Shown: piece by piece, positions 25,158 through 36,191 of the stretch
How the letters are laid out: the number at the start of each line of letters is the position of its first letter
How positions within the stretch are numbered: the stretch's first letter is position 1
Source: Paramecium octaurelia
Lineage: Eukaryota; Ciliophora; Oligohymenophorea; Peniculida; Parameciidae
Reading direction: 5' to 3'
NCBI GenBank assembly: GCA_905182995.1
Contig: CAJJDP010000093.1
Coordinates: 289,096 to 353,095, forward strand
Length of the DNA stretch: 64,000 bases
Position numbers and translations under genes: made by a program
Notes under the pieces: generated by a model
What the model was told of the DNA's origin: nothing
Seen by the model: only the letters and a program-made list of their open reading frames with translations
The model's database searches: none

Positions 25158-26203
25158 CGTCGAAAAAGGATAACTTTACTTGCATCAATAATATTAATTA
25201 AATAATAATAATTAAGTTATAATTCCCCTATCTATCTCCTTTTTATTATTTAATAAGATTTTATCATTTTAATATAATTTAATTATATTTCTTTGGGGAA
25301 TTACAAATTCTTTTCCTTTTGTTATACTTTTATTCCATAATTGATGATTCAATACTATTTTCACCTAATTTCGAAATTATCTCTCCATTTATTGTTTCCC
25401 TATTTCAATTTCTAAATTTATTACTATTTATACCTTAACACTCCCTATCTATTTCTTTCACTCAATTTAAATTTAATATTATAATATACTGAATTTAATC
25501 AACCTCAATTAAATTATAAAATCCATTAGAGTTGATTTTGAATTGGTGTGGCTAAGAACGCCTGCTTTCTTCAACAAAATTTGCCTTCACCTCTCTTCCT
25601 TTAACAAATCTCCCTAAATAATAGATATTATCAAGCAAAGCAATTTTGATTAACAATTTAAAAATAATTTGACTTATTTTTATTTCTGTAATAATTTCTC
25701 TTTTCTTAAGGGATGTTTTTATTCACTCAATAAATTTTAATACAATAAATTTCAATTTGTACACATCTAAATTGATATGACTTTCAATTTGACATTAATT
25801 ATCCCACACTCTAAATTAAAGTCTACGATACATTCTTATCAAAAAAGTAGAATCATACTGTCTTTTTGATCCAAATACTATTCAATTTTGAAGACACCTT
25901 TTGATTAAACAAATATAAAATTCAACTGTGTTATGGAACATCCTATTTTAGTCTGTGTATACTATCTGCATTATCTAATCTTTCTGTATTGTTTAGGATG
26001 ATTTCAATCAGAATTTTCTTTGAATTTGAGATACAATCATTTAGTAGAATATGTATAAATATAATTGAATTGTATCGAGGAAATAAATAAATAAATAAAT
26101 AAATATGCAATTCAATTAAAATAAAACAAAAAAAAGAAGGGTTACTCCCAGTGATAAACATTAATTGTCCACATCACAGGAGAGATGCTTAATACCTAAA
26201 TAC
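25158..26203. other. Intergenic, over 1 kb, no gene seen
   Basis: Very AT-rich with long pyrimidine-rich stretches. Both strands were read in all frames; no frame longer than about 70 codons had a protein-like composition. A run of AAAT units (about 26081-26104) is a simple repeat. No RNA gene was recognised. Confidence 0.5.
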
Positions 26204-27064
26204 ATGACTTTGAATAATCAGAACATTAACAAATCAAATAAATATTAAATCTTAGAATAGATAGGATAGGGTAGTTATAGTACTATATTTATTGTGGAGG
26301 ACAAGTTGCATGGTGGTTATTATGCAATGAAGAAGGTACTTTAAGATCCCAAATAAATAAATAGAGAATTGGAAATACATATAAACATGCGTCATCCACA
26401 TATTGCACCTTTACGTGATCATTACCATACTTTTGAAAATAGGGCCAAATATTTGCATTTGATTATGGATTTGTATCAAGGGAATTTGAAAAATGCAATT
26501 AGAGTTCCAATAAAAAGAGTGGCAAAATAATTGTTTTAAGCATTAGAATATTTGGAGTCATAAAATATAATGCATAGAGATCTTAAACCAGCAAACATTT
26601 TGTATTAAAGTGGAAACATTTATCTAGCTGATTTTGGAAGTGCAAAAAAAATGGATGGATCTAAGAGTTTGAGTTATGTATGTTCAAGAGCCTATAGGGC
26701 ACCAGAATTACTATTTGGTTAAATATTTTATAATACCAAAATTGATATATGGGCAGCTGGTTGTATCCTGGCTGAATTGGAATTGGGTAAACAGTTGTTT
26801 TTTGGTCAGAATACAGTTGATTAGATTGTAGAGATATGTAAATTTTTGGGTACTCCTAATGAATTAGAAAAGGCTGAGTTGGGATGTTAATTCTATATTC
26901 CCAATTTATAGGCTAAGAAACTAAGTATGATATTTATTTATATTGTTTTGAATTAGAAAACTGATCCCTTATTAATTGATTTATTGTCTAAGATCTTTGT
27001 TTTTAGTCCATCAAAAAGAATCAATTGCAGTGAAGCCTTAAGACATCCTTATTTTTTGTCATGA
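26204..27064 (+). CDS. GSK3-like protein kinase
   Basis: Intronless, 286 residues: essentially a bare kinase domain. Motifs: [14 protein letters not shown] glycine loop, YYAMKKVL lysine, [34 protein letters not shown], and the activation segment [16 protein letters not shown], which matches the GSK3/shaggy pattern [13 protein letters not shown] with Ala in place of the second-last Tyr cluster residue. [20 protein letters not shown] and [14 protein letters not shown] follow, again as in GSK3. The regulatory Tyr of the loop (Y in CSRYY) is therefore replaced by Ala here. The C-lobe is slightly shorter than GSK3 and ends [10 protein letters not shown] 32-nt GTATGA...ATTAG segment near 26927 looks intron-like, but removing it would break the frame. 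Confidence 0.9.
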
Positions 27065-28241
27065 TTGTACTAAACCAACATTCATTATAATAGATCTAAT
27101 TAAGACTATTTGATAAATAAAAATAAATTATAAGACTTTATTAAAGTTTTTTACATTTCTCAAATTGGATTAAAATAGGTCTCATAAATGAATAGTAACA
27201 TGAAGTAGATTTGAAATAATTGGATATTATCTTTTTTCTTACTAATATATGATGTTGATTGTTATTCAAATAATCAAAGAATATTAGAAGAAATAAGACA
27301 TGAAAATTTGAGATTCCCATTATAGTAGTGCTTGAGTAATGTGAATGATTTAAATAATAAACTTAAAATATAGATATAAAGTGGAAAAATTGTAATAAGA
27401 TTAAAATGAATATTGCAATAATACAATTTTATCATTCAGTAATTGAAATCATTTTGGACATCTCCAGTTTTATTTTCTTTCTATTACCCTAACCCAATAA
27501 TGAAGCATCCTCTGTATCTGTTGATTAAGAATTGTAATTTGATAGTTGCTAACTTAAATCAATTTAGATCTTCTCGATCTTCTTGATATATGGTGATGCT
27601 AAGAACAACTTTTTATGCGAATTTGATTAAGTATGCTAATTAATTTAATTTCTTTATTAAATACAGTTAAGTAATCTGTATACTTAGTCTTACAAACTGA
27701 GCAAATCTAAACTCGATGCTTTGGCTTGGGAATCAGCTATAATAATGATATGAAGTGGTACCAATTATTTATTTTTTATTTTTATTTATTCAATTTTTTG
27801 ATTAAATAATTGTTAATGATAGTTTAAATTGCTTTCATATGCAGGCTAAATTTATATATAGATCTTTGATACTTTCTCATATTCGATGATAAATCCAGGA
27901 GTTGTAGACTAATGATCATCATTGAAAATTGGAAAAATATTCAATTTTTATTACAACTATCTAAATCAATATGAATGGGTTTTACATATTAAAAACAGGA
28001 GTATAATCTATATTAACGTTTCGATCCTTTGAAAACTAACTCTTATTGCTCAAAATGAATTTGTAAGACATTATATATATTATATATAATTTATTATTTT
28101 ATTTCATTTAATTTTATTTGAACTACACTCCTCAACAAATGCATTATTAATATTATAAATATCATTTCTTATTTCATCATCATTTTATTATTTACTTCCA
28201 ATTCCAAGTTATTAATTATTTCTTATTTTATTCATATTATT
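27065..28241. other. Intergenic with broken coding-like pieces
   Basis: 27150-27405 has a plus frame from ATG near 27188 (MNSNMKQI) with a TGA, then NNWILSFFLLIYDVDCYSNN and on to KIVIRLK: coding-like but broken. 27406-27753 is listed separately. 27754-28241 is AT-rich, with short frames such as FDDKSRSCRLMIIIENWKN but no gene supported. Confidence 0.35.
27406..27753 (+). CDS. Small unrecognised protein, about 104-115 residues
   Basis: Open from ATG 27406 to TGA 27751-27753. It begins with a hydrophobic stretch (MNIAIIQFYHSVIEIILDIS, SFIFFLLPQP), then a polar part NNEASSVSVDQELQFDSC, and ends SYKLSKSKLDALAWESAIIM. A 36-nt GTATGC...AATACAG segment near 27630 may be an intron; its length is a multiple of three so the frame is open either way. 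It could be the 3' exon of a gene whose 5' part is the broken frame just upstream. No domain recognised. Confidence 0.4.
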
Positions 28242-28824
28242 ATGTAAGATAAACCTTACCAAGATAACAAATAGATAAGAAACCTCTCTCAATAATCTAA
28301 TTACATTTAGAATGAGTATCCAATGTCCATCTCAACTTACTAATCTAAATTAGTTGTTAAACAATGCTAGGTAATAAACTATCACAACATAGTTGCTACA
28401 ATTTATTTAACGTCAAGAACACCTTAAAGGCTAATTAAATTAACTTCAAAAAACCAGACAATTTAGTTAATAACAAGAGAGAAAAACTTTTGCAACTAAA
28501 CCTAGAGCCTTTAGTATTCATCACAAAGATTAAGTATGCAATAATAGCCAACCAAATTTGATTAATGATGACTGTAATAATGAAACTGATCACTGTTAGT
28601 TATAAAAACGAGAATTTTAATCAAATAATTTCTCCACTTTTTGTGACAATTCTTTAAAAAAACAAAAATTTTTGCCTCCTATGAATCCACTAAATTAAGA
28701 TCCGTTCCTTTAGACGTTTGGAAAATAAATGGATTTAGTATCCAAAAATAGATTTCCTAAAGAAGTTTTCTTGGGAAATGTAAGCAAAATGAAAAAACAG
28801 TTTTAGTAGAACTTTTATTTATGA
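28242..28824 (+). CDS. Gln/Lys-rich hypothetical protein
   Basis: 186 residues after removing a 22-nt intron (GTAATAAACT...AACATAG). It starts MQDKPYQDNKQIRNLSQQSN and contains a predicted helical segment QRQEHLKGQLNQLQKTRQFS, then a His/Cys/Asn-rich linker and LPPMNPLNQDPFLQTFGKQM near the end. It is highly polar with no hydrophobic segment and likely disordered. The last 27 nt before QNFYL could be another intron (GTAAGC...TTTTAG), again a multiple of three. No family recognised. Spliced length is exactly 187 codons including the TGA at 28822-28824. Confidence 0.65.
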
Positions 28825-29019
28825 CTATCATTTAAGTCTTAAATACTATTGATTTTTAATAAAATAACAATTCTCTGATTTATAATAGTTGACTTTACAT
28901 ATCTAAATTCTATTTTAACACTAGATAAATATAGTAAAATAGAAATTAAATTACAATATTAGATCTTATTAAAATCTATTATAAAATACAATATTATTTG
29001 TTTTTTGATAGAAAATGTA

Positions 29020-30927
29020 TCAAACTTATAAATTATCAAATTTTCTTCTAATTTATTAGTTATTAAGGAAAATTTTAACAGCTTAAATCTCTTAACAATT
29101 GGAATTTGAAGGAGAAAGACTCATCTTTGATTCAAAATCTTGGTAGTTTCCATCAACAATTATTTTAGATTTTCTCTCTTCAAATTAAAATTGAAAACCC
29201 TATCTTTATTCAGAGTCTGATTGATGCTCATAAAATTGTTTAATCATATCTTAATCTAAACACTTAACTATTTTTTATCCAATATTTTCATTCATTTCTG
29301 GCATTTCATGAATCTAAAAAAATGATTTACAAGCTTCAATAAACCTTTCTAAATTCTCTATTTTTTATATTAAATCATACTTATTTTTTGGTCCTGATGC
29401 AATTCTTAATTCAATTTATTTAGCTGTTTGCAATTTATCATTGGAGTGGGAATAAGATCAAATAAAATTTTCTAATTAGGAGTCAATAAAATTTATTTTA
29501 GATTGTCAAGTTCTTAGAATTTTCTCATTATTTACACTATATCTAGGTTTTCTTGGATTCTCAAATTTGCTTAATTCAATGAATTTATTCTTTTCTTATT
29601 GCATCCAAAACAGAATTAAAGAATGTGTATTAATGAATCAGGTAGTTTTTATCCTGGTTTTTATACATATTTCTCTTAATTTTATTTTGTACTTGTATCT
29701 TTTTTTACACTTTAAGTAAGATCATTTACCTCCTCCTAGAACCTAAACAATCTATTTGCTAAATTGATCTTCATTTCAGTCTAAATGAATGGTTTTGTAA
29801 TAATCCCAAATATTATAAATATTAATTACCATAGACCTCCAATCTTACTTAAAATTGTCGGTAATTTAATGTAGGATCTTTAGTAACTAGTATATTTGTT
29901 ATCTAAAATTATAAAATGATTGACTAAATAATCCGAATTGTAACTTGTTGTTGATTCCTAAACGTATTATTGAACTAAAAATTAATCCTCCACTATATTG
30001 TTAGTTAATACACCATTATCAGTCATAGATTGAATTATCCGAAATCCAGAATAGATAGTTTTAGAAGTTGATATTGAAAATTATGTGAACGAAAATTTTA
30101 TAAAGTTTTGTTGGATATCTTGAGGATTACTCATTTAAATCAAAGAATCACTCATATGAACTACATAAAAACCATTAATTAACTCTTCATTTATCTACTC
30201 CTAAGTTGCGCAATCTTGTTTTTCTGTGCTATTTTTGCAAGCTGAAAATTTTATTGTAATATATTAATAAGTATTACCAGAAATTATTCCTTAGAGTATC
30301 TCAAAATTATAAATATCATTACCGGAGGATTGCTTTCTAACACTTCTTTCTTTATACATTAAACTGTTCCTAATCGAATTTTACTGAAATATTCCTTTTA
30401 CAAATCTGTTGCGAAGTTTTCAACTGTGCATGCTTCTGTAGGATAATTAATACATCTATATCAATACTTTTCAAGCATACGTATTAATGACATCTATTTT
30501 ATTAGTAGTTGTGTTTAATTCCCTTATTCTTTTGCAATTTTCAATTGAAATTGAAAAATATTTATCAATTGTTGTTAATGGATTTGAATCCATGTTACCA
30601 ACCGATATTGCTAGTGTGAAATTGTTAAATGATAATGGAAATGGCTAAGCAATATTATTTAACCGTACCGATGTTTCTGTGACTAAGTGTTCACTTAAAA
30701 TGGTTTAAGGGAGTTGTTTCTAGACTAATTCCTAAACTTCTTAAATTAAGTAGGCAAATGTCAATGCCGATGCTAATATCGTAAAAAATACTCCTAGGAA
30801 ACTTGAATATTTTTGATATCCAAATATCAACAAACTTGGATAAGCACCATATAAATCAAGAGCTTGAAAAAAATTCTTACATTTATAAGCCTAAGCTTAT
30901 AATAAATGTTACTAACGAATGATTCAT
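29020..30927 (-). CDS. Two-TM ciliate membrane protein
   Basis: 604 residues after removing four introns of 22, 25, 23 and 23 nt; the spliced length is exactly 605 codons. Layout: short cytosolic start MNHSLAYKCKNFFQALDLYG, first membrane segment SFLGVFFTILASALTFAYLI, a ~300-residue extracellular-type part with paired Cys (NTCINYP...ACTVENF, VQCIKKEV, FSACKNS...DCATQEQINEEL) and a beta-rich pattern, then SKIGGLWQLIFIIFGIITKP as second membrane segment and a cytosolic tail with LDIVQIMRKFQELDNLKQIL. I recognise this layout from large families of uncharacterised ciliate surface or channel-like membrane proteins, but know of no assigned function. Start ATG 30925-30927, stop TGA 29020-29022. A plus-strand frame at 30488-31157 that mimics a secreted protein is its antisense shadow. 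Confidence 0.8.
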
Positions 30928-31239
30928 TTCTGAATTTCAATAATATTTTAATTATAATTTATAAGAAAACATTAAACTTAGATCAAAATGCTTGGGCTGT
31001 TATATTTAAATTCAATTCGAATGAAAATTTTAACAAAGGAAAATTTTTGCGAGTGATAGCAACTAATGAAATATCAAGAACATTTGTATTAAAGAGATGG
31101 ACTAAGGAAAGAATATATAACACAAAACAAATTACAAAAATTCATATTTCTTATTAATATTAATAGATTATAAATACAATGAATGAAGTTGTTTGAAAGT
31201 GCGGTAAAAAAAAATTTATAATATATTTAAATTAATGTT

Positions 31240-31625
31240 TCATAAGAAATCTTCGGGTCCATATTTTCCAACAAGCGTGTCAATTGGAATATAATCTGAA
31301 TCACTACTATCACTTTCAGAATCTGATAAATAGATGAGTTGTTCTTGAAATAAGAATACTAATTACTAGATATTTTTTGTTTTTTTGAACGAGGATATTT
31401 ACTTATCGAAAGTTTTATTATTTTTGAGACTTTACATCTACACTTAGGACAGGATTTCTATTGCATAGTCCAATTCAAAACGCAATTTATACAGAAGTAA
31501 TGATTGCATCTTTTGAAAATACCTTTGCTTTGGATTTCTTTGAAACAGATTTCACATTCATCTTTTTCTGTTTGTTGTTCTATTTTTATTTGCTCTTCAT
31601 TATTTTAAATTTGTGATTACTGCAT
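31240..31625 (-). CDS. RING-finger protein with acidic tail
   Basis: 120 residues. RING: CEICFKEIQSKGIFKRCNHY, FCINCVLNWTMQQ, CPKCRCKV, i.e. C3HC4 with all ligands present, so a likely E3 ubiquitin ligase. A basic stretch (KYPRSKKQKISKQ) and a Ser/Asp run LSDSESDSSDSDYIPIDT follow, and the protein ends GKYGPEDFL. A 23-nt intron (GTAATTAG...TTTCAAG) separates the basic and acidic parts; without it the tail is nonsense. Architecture is close to the RING gene at 15329-15786, so the two may be related paralogues. Confidence 0.85.
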
Positions 31626-31795
31626 TTCTATTATAATTATTTAAGATTTGTAAATATTCTACAGGGTTTTAAATATATCAAAAATGAAAGTATATATTAA
31701 GGATTTAATTAAAATTGATATAATTATAAAAAAGTTGAAAATTTATATTTTAATAATATAATTTATAATTTATTGTTTATTTATATTTTATGTTT

Positions 31796-33107
31796 TCAAA
31801 CAACTACTTCTGCTTCTGTTCCTTTTGATACTTCAGACCAGAATTTAATGTACTAGAATTATTTTTATAATAATTACTAATTAATTGAGTTATTATTCCA
31901 ATTAGCTGACCTTAATTAAAATTTCATAATATTTATTTTATTTGTTCTTTTTAAATCTATCAATTTCATCAAAGCATAATATGGATGTAATCATAATGCA
32001 AAGATCTTCCAATAATTTAATTTCATTTTGTGTCTGTTAAATTTAATATATTATTTACATCTTAGATCTTCTTCTCTAAAGTCTATGCTTATTCTGTGTT
32101 TGATCCTTTTGAAAACATGGACTTAAGAGTGGTTTTACCAGCCTATAATTTCACTAGCTCACTATTTTGATCTCTTAATTTTTGTTATGCCGAAGCTTTC
32201 AAATTGTCTACAAATTCTTTCTACTTCAAGGTTTCTTAAAATGCCTCTACTTCCCTACATTCAATTCTTAACAAATCAACAAGGTAATCATAATTGTTTG
32301 TTTGAGCATTTTAGTCTTTCTGAAATATTATATCAATTATACAATTTCTCTTGCGGTAACATTTACGTCATTGTGATTTGTAAAAATTAGATTTTCTGTT
32401 TTATGATTCACATACTCAATTAGAATATTTTTCTCATATTCTGGTACAATTGTTTAAGTCATTATGTCTAATATATAAGACTTGTTATACTAAATTAATC
32501 GGTGTATTATTTCTTTGCTGCAGCCAATAATTTCACTTATTCTTTAAGACTTTCTAATTATTTAGTTGTTTTGTTTAAATAAGTGGAGAAGCTGGACACT
32601 TTCAAAATTAAATCTGAATTCACTTCTCTTCCATTCAAATGAGGGAAATTTTTCTTAAATTTTTCATACACTTCTTATATAGATTATTTTGGTAATCCTT
32701 GTAATGCCTATTAATATCAAACATATCAGATTACTTTCTCCATGTCAGTATTCTTGGTTCTTAAAAAGGTCTAAAATTCATCAGAGAAGTAAATATGTCT
32801 TAACTTAGCCACTTATTCTAGGAAATATTACAGGAATCTTTTACGATCCTCAACTACTTTTTATTCATTATTTCCCTACACTATTAAATAATAATCATAC
32901 TAGAGCTTATTTTGCTGGAATTGGAGGAACATAGCATCCTGGCCATCTTTGTAATAAAGTCAGTCTCAGAACATGAAAGTCATTGTAACGACGCAATGCT
33001 TCAAATTGACCTATTCTATCCTCTCCTTTAATGTTATAGGACACATGCTTTGATGCGATAGATTCTGTGATATTGATATTGATTGGTGTTGTATCCTCTT
33101 ATTCCAT
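31796..33107 (-). CDS. Sorting nexin (PX domain, BAR-like C-terminus)
   Basis: PX-domain protein that should bind phosphoinositides on endosomes. The PX domain spans roughly residues 5-125: SKHVSYNIKGEDRIGQFEAL, RRYNDFHVLRLTLLQRWPGC, YVPPIPAKQALGNN, VVEDRKRFLQYFLEQVAKL, then FSDEFQTFLR. R-R-Y-(N)-D-F and the PPxPxK loop are the lipid-binding signatures. The rest is a long helical region (NLKASAQQKLRDQNSELVKL and others) as in SNX1/2/5-type BAR domains. Six short introns (23-27 nt) are removed. Start ATG 33105-33107 (MEQEDTTPININ) lies within the start of the repeat block; the RSP4/6 stop codon is only about 20 bp upstream of it. TGA 31796-31798 ends the frame (SEVSKGTEAEVVV). Confidence 0.88.
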
Positions 33108-33126
33108 AATTTAATAATAATAATGA

Positions 33127-34568
33127 TCAATCTTATTGTTATTAAGGGACTTCAGCCGGGAAATTGGGTTCTGGCTATTCAGGAAGATCTGGTTATTCTG
33201 TTTACACTTATTAAGGTTATTTTGGATAGAAATGATTGGTCGTTGCTTTGAATCCATAACCATAATATAATTGTGACAATACTTTGTTCTATTATATAGA
33301 TTAAATAATAAATACAGAATAAACAGTTACTAATCCTGGCCAAACCAATGATTTAATGATAATAACACCATTATTAACTTTATTATTAGTGTCTTTGGCT
33401 AAAGGATTATAATCAGTTGTATCTCCAACAATTCTAATTTTCCAAGCTGGCTTATTATTTGGTAATTTATCATTTGATATTTGTTTTAATCTATTTTCAA
33501 ATGGATCAGCTGCTTCTATTTATTTTTAATATGCTTCTGGTTCTACACCTTCTGGTAATTCGGATGGTATTAAATGAACCAATCTACCACACTAATATAT
33601 ATAAAATAAATATCATTACACTTAATATATTCTAATTGAAATGCATCCAATCATTCAATGTTTTTAAATCATGAAATCCTGGTAATTTATATTCAGGTGC
33701 TGGATCTATTTCTCTAGGTTCACCATCTCTTAGAATATATTAACCTTTAGGAATAATAACAGTTGATTATGTAATTCTAACAATTTGAGCTTTTAATAAA
33801 TGTTTTTCTTTTCCAAAGAAATATGGATTTGTTATGACATCAGCTTCTAAATTACCTGTAAACATATATTTAATTTATCTAGACACATTAATTTATTAAG
33901 GTGTAATCAATGGTAATTCAACCCAATCCTTATCATTTAGAATATCAGTGCATGCCCAATAAGATTTAGTATTAACTCCAGATCCTCTAGGTTCAACTTC
34001 AGGTGGTAATTCCCCATCTTCAACTTGACTAGTAGCTACTCCTTCAGCAATATAATAATCCTTCTATCTTCCCATGATTTTACCCCAAAATCTTAGTTTA
34101 GATGCTTATTTAGTAACAGATAATAACTAAAATATTGTATAAATAAAGTACTGTCAAGGCTTTGAATATTTTATAATTTTCATCAATTCCAATACCAGCC
34201 CATTCATATAAATAAGCTTCTTCTGATAAATTAGGTAAATATCCAGTTTAAGTTGCCTCTTAAGGTTCTTCATCAGTTCCAAGATTAATTTTATTGACTA
34301 GCTTCAATGTCTTTTATTAAACAGCTGAATCCATTGTAATCTTTGTTCTTTCTGCATTATCAAATTCATTATATTTATCAAATGAGAATCCACTTGATTT
34401 TACTTAAAATGAATAATCTTCAAATAATTCAAAAGCATTCTACAATTATAGTTTAACATATATTCATACTTTTGGATTATCCAATAATATCTTAGTCAAT
34501 ACATTATTCAAGTGTTAATATAAATTTGTATTTGAATCCTTTATTTCTTGCAGTTTCTCTTTTAGCAT
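33127..34568 (-). CDS. Radial-spoke head protein RSP4/6-like
   Basis: Component of the radial-spoke head of motile cilia (RSP4/RSP6, vertebrate RSPH4A/RSPH6A), needed for dynein control. 443 residues, four introns of 30, 25, 28 and 27 nt. Family landmarks: LSEEAYLYEWAGIGIDENYK, LRFWGKIMGRQKDYYIAEG, VNTKSYWACTDILNDKDWVE, LPLITPQQINVSRQIKYMFT, FHDLKTLNDWMHF, and near the end VWPGLVTVYS|NKVLSQLYYGYGFK. The C-terminus is Pro/Gln/Glu-rich (QPDLPEQPEPNFPAEVP). Tryptophans here are all TGG, and the stop is TGA 33127-33129. Start ATG 34566-34568; divergent neighbour starts 48 bp away, so a shared short promoter is likely. Confidence 0.95.
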
Positions 34569-34616
34569 TAATCTAAATTTTTAATAAATAAAAATGATTA
34601 TTTCAATTATACTAAA

Positions 34617-35681
34617 ATGAGAAAATAAATATTCAATTCAGAGGCATTTAAAGTTCTATAATTAGATTACTTTATTGATAAATTAGTCATAACAGAACAC
34701 ATTATAGATGTAAATTAAGATGATAAGTGTTTGATTATTTAAGGTGCTCTAAATTCTGCTAAAACATAATTCTCCCTAGATAAAGACAATTTTCTATCGT
34801 TTTAGATCATTATTAAATTTTCGATATTAAATAATATTTTCTAATGCATAAAAGGCAAATCAAATTAATTAATTGAGACATCAAGCTCTAAGGTATATGG
34901 ATAACATATGAAATTCGATTTTTCAACTGTATTTAATAAATTAATTCAATTCATACTTATTAATATTTACTAAAACAAAATTTATAAGTCAATATTAATA
35001 ATAATTTTATTTTACTCTCCTTATTACTTAGATATGAGATTCCATCAAAGTCCAAATTTAGATGAGTAATAAAAATGGAAAATAAAAACTAAAAAATCAC
35101 AGAATAAACCAAATATTAAATATATCTTTCATATAAATAACTTTTAAATTTTTTAAGCTTCTGTTTATTAACGAATAAAAAATATATTAATAAGTAATTT
35201 ATTTATTTGTGATCTAGGATTTCTTCATGCTTTTTCTAAAAATTTAGAAAAAAGCCAAAATCTAATAATCTAATTAAACTGATATTAAATTAATTAGAAA
35301 AAATTAATGGAATCAAATAATTATTGTTATGATTGTCTATTGATGGGAACATTTCTTTCCAAAACATAATGTAATTTCTGACTAATCTCGAATAACAGAT
35401 ATTTATTATAAAAATTATCCCTCACTTTGAGATATTTAAAAAATTTCTCAATGATTATATAAATGGAACTATCAAGAATGAATTTTCCAAAGTTTTTTGT
35501 GTATTTATGAAATTTATCATTATTCTGTGTTTGGAAGCTAAAAATATGAATTTATTGTATTTTTTTAAGTGAATTTACATTAATCCTGTAGAGGAAATTG
35601 AAAATATTGAATGGCAATAAAAACATTTAGAAAGTTCGAAACAATTCTAATTATGTTTTAATTGGCAGGTAATAAACATTT
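34617..35681 (+). CDS. Unrecognised multi-exon gene next to RSP4/6
   Basis: Starts MRKQIFNSEAFKVLQLDYFI and continues VITEHIIDVNQDDKCLIIQG, open for about 225 codons. Later coding-like exons are out of frame with the first: HFEIFKKFLNDYINGTIKNE and a last exon NPVEEIENIEWQQKHLESSK ending just at the DnaJ start. A GALNSAKTQF stretch vaguely recalls a P-loop but lacks a proper GxxxxGKT. I could not build a full exon model and do not name a family. It shares a 48-bp start-to-start region with RSP4/6. A present but divergent motor-like protein is only a guess. Confidence 0.4.
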
Positions 35682-35694
35682 ACACAATTAATAT

Positions 35695-36089
35695 ATGAAT
35701 TATTACAATATTCTTGGTGTTTCAAATAACTCGACACATGAACAAATAAAAAAAGCATATCGCGTTCTTGCTAAGCAACATCATCCAGTAAATTATCAAA
35801 ATATGACCAGGATAAGAATGCAGAATCAGCATAATTTAGAGTAATTTCTGAGGCTTATCGAATACTTTCTAATTCTGAACTCCGTGTTCGATATGACATT
35901 TTCTAAGCCTAATTGGATAGACAAATCAGCCTATATAATATGATACGAAATTTTATCAATGGAAATTAAGAGAGAACAGAAGTTAATAGTGATAACAATA
36001 CAAAAGACACAGAAATAATTAACAATGATTCTAAGAACAAGGATGTTACTTAAATACAAAAGAAAAAAATTAGAAAAAATCCTCATTGA
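35695..36089 (+). CDS. DnaJ/HSP40-type J-domain protein
   Basis: 123 residues, spliced length 124 codons. The J domain is at the N-terminus: MNYYNILGVSNNSTHEQIKK, AYRVLAKQHHPDKNAESAQF, EAYRILSNSELRVRYD. The HPD tripeptide that activates Hsp70 is present, formed by splicing a 23-nt intron (GTAAATTATC...GACCAG) between HP and DK. No Gly/Phe or zinc region follows, so it is a type III (J-only) co-chaperone; the tail is Asn/Asp/Lys-rich and ends KKKIRKNPH. Stop TGA 36087-36089. The 3' third lies outside the repeat block. Confidence 0.92.
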
Positions 36090-36191
36090 TAATATTATAT
36101 CTTTTTCTTTGATTCATATTTCAAGATTTTCATTTTGAAATCAATAATCATTATCTATTCTTGAAATTTTATATTAATTTTTTATTATATA

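Larger units (their letters stand above)
33089..35938. repeat. Repeat block, copy 3 in its intact context
   Basis: Same 2850 bp as 17333-20182 (offset 15756). Here both edges fall inside genes that continue normally: the left edge within the first codons of the sorting nexin, the right edge within the DnaJ gene. This makes it the natural locus. Identity of kilobase length including introns and intergenic DNA implies either a very recent duplication or an assembly artefact. Confidence 0.85.

Noticed and set aside
25550-25620. Possible small ncRNA (GGCTAAGAACGCCTGC patch).
   Set aside because: No recognisable box motifs, stem or terminator; only a local rise in GC.
26081-26104. AAAT tandem run as a functional repeat.
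   Set aside because: Short simple-sequence run of the kind expected in AT-rich intergenic DNA.
26927-26958. 32-nt GTATGA...ATTAG intron in the GSK3-like gene.
   Set aside because: Splicing would shift the frame and end the protein early; the unspliced frame matches the kinase C-lobe.
29400-29940. Long plus-strand open frame rich in Phe/Leu/Ile.
   Set aside because: Antisense shadow of the minus-strand two-TM protein gene; composition lacks charged residues.
30488-31157. Plus-strand secreted protein beginning MTSILLVVVFNSLILLQF with a signal peptide.
   Set aside because: It is antisense to the N-terminal half of the two-TM membrane protein, whose spliced frame is intact and family-like; the plus frame also needs frameshifts.
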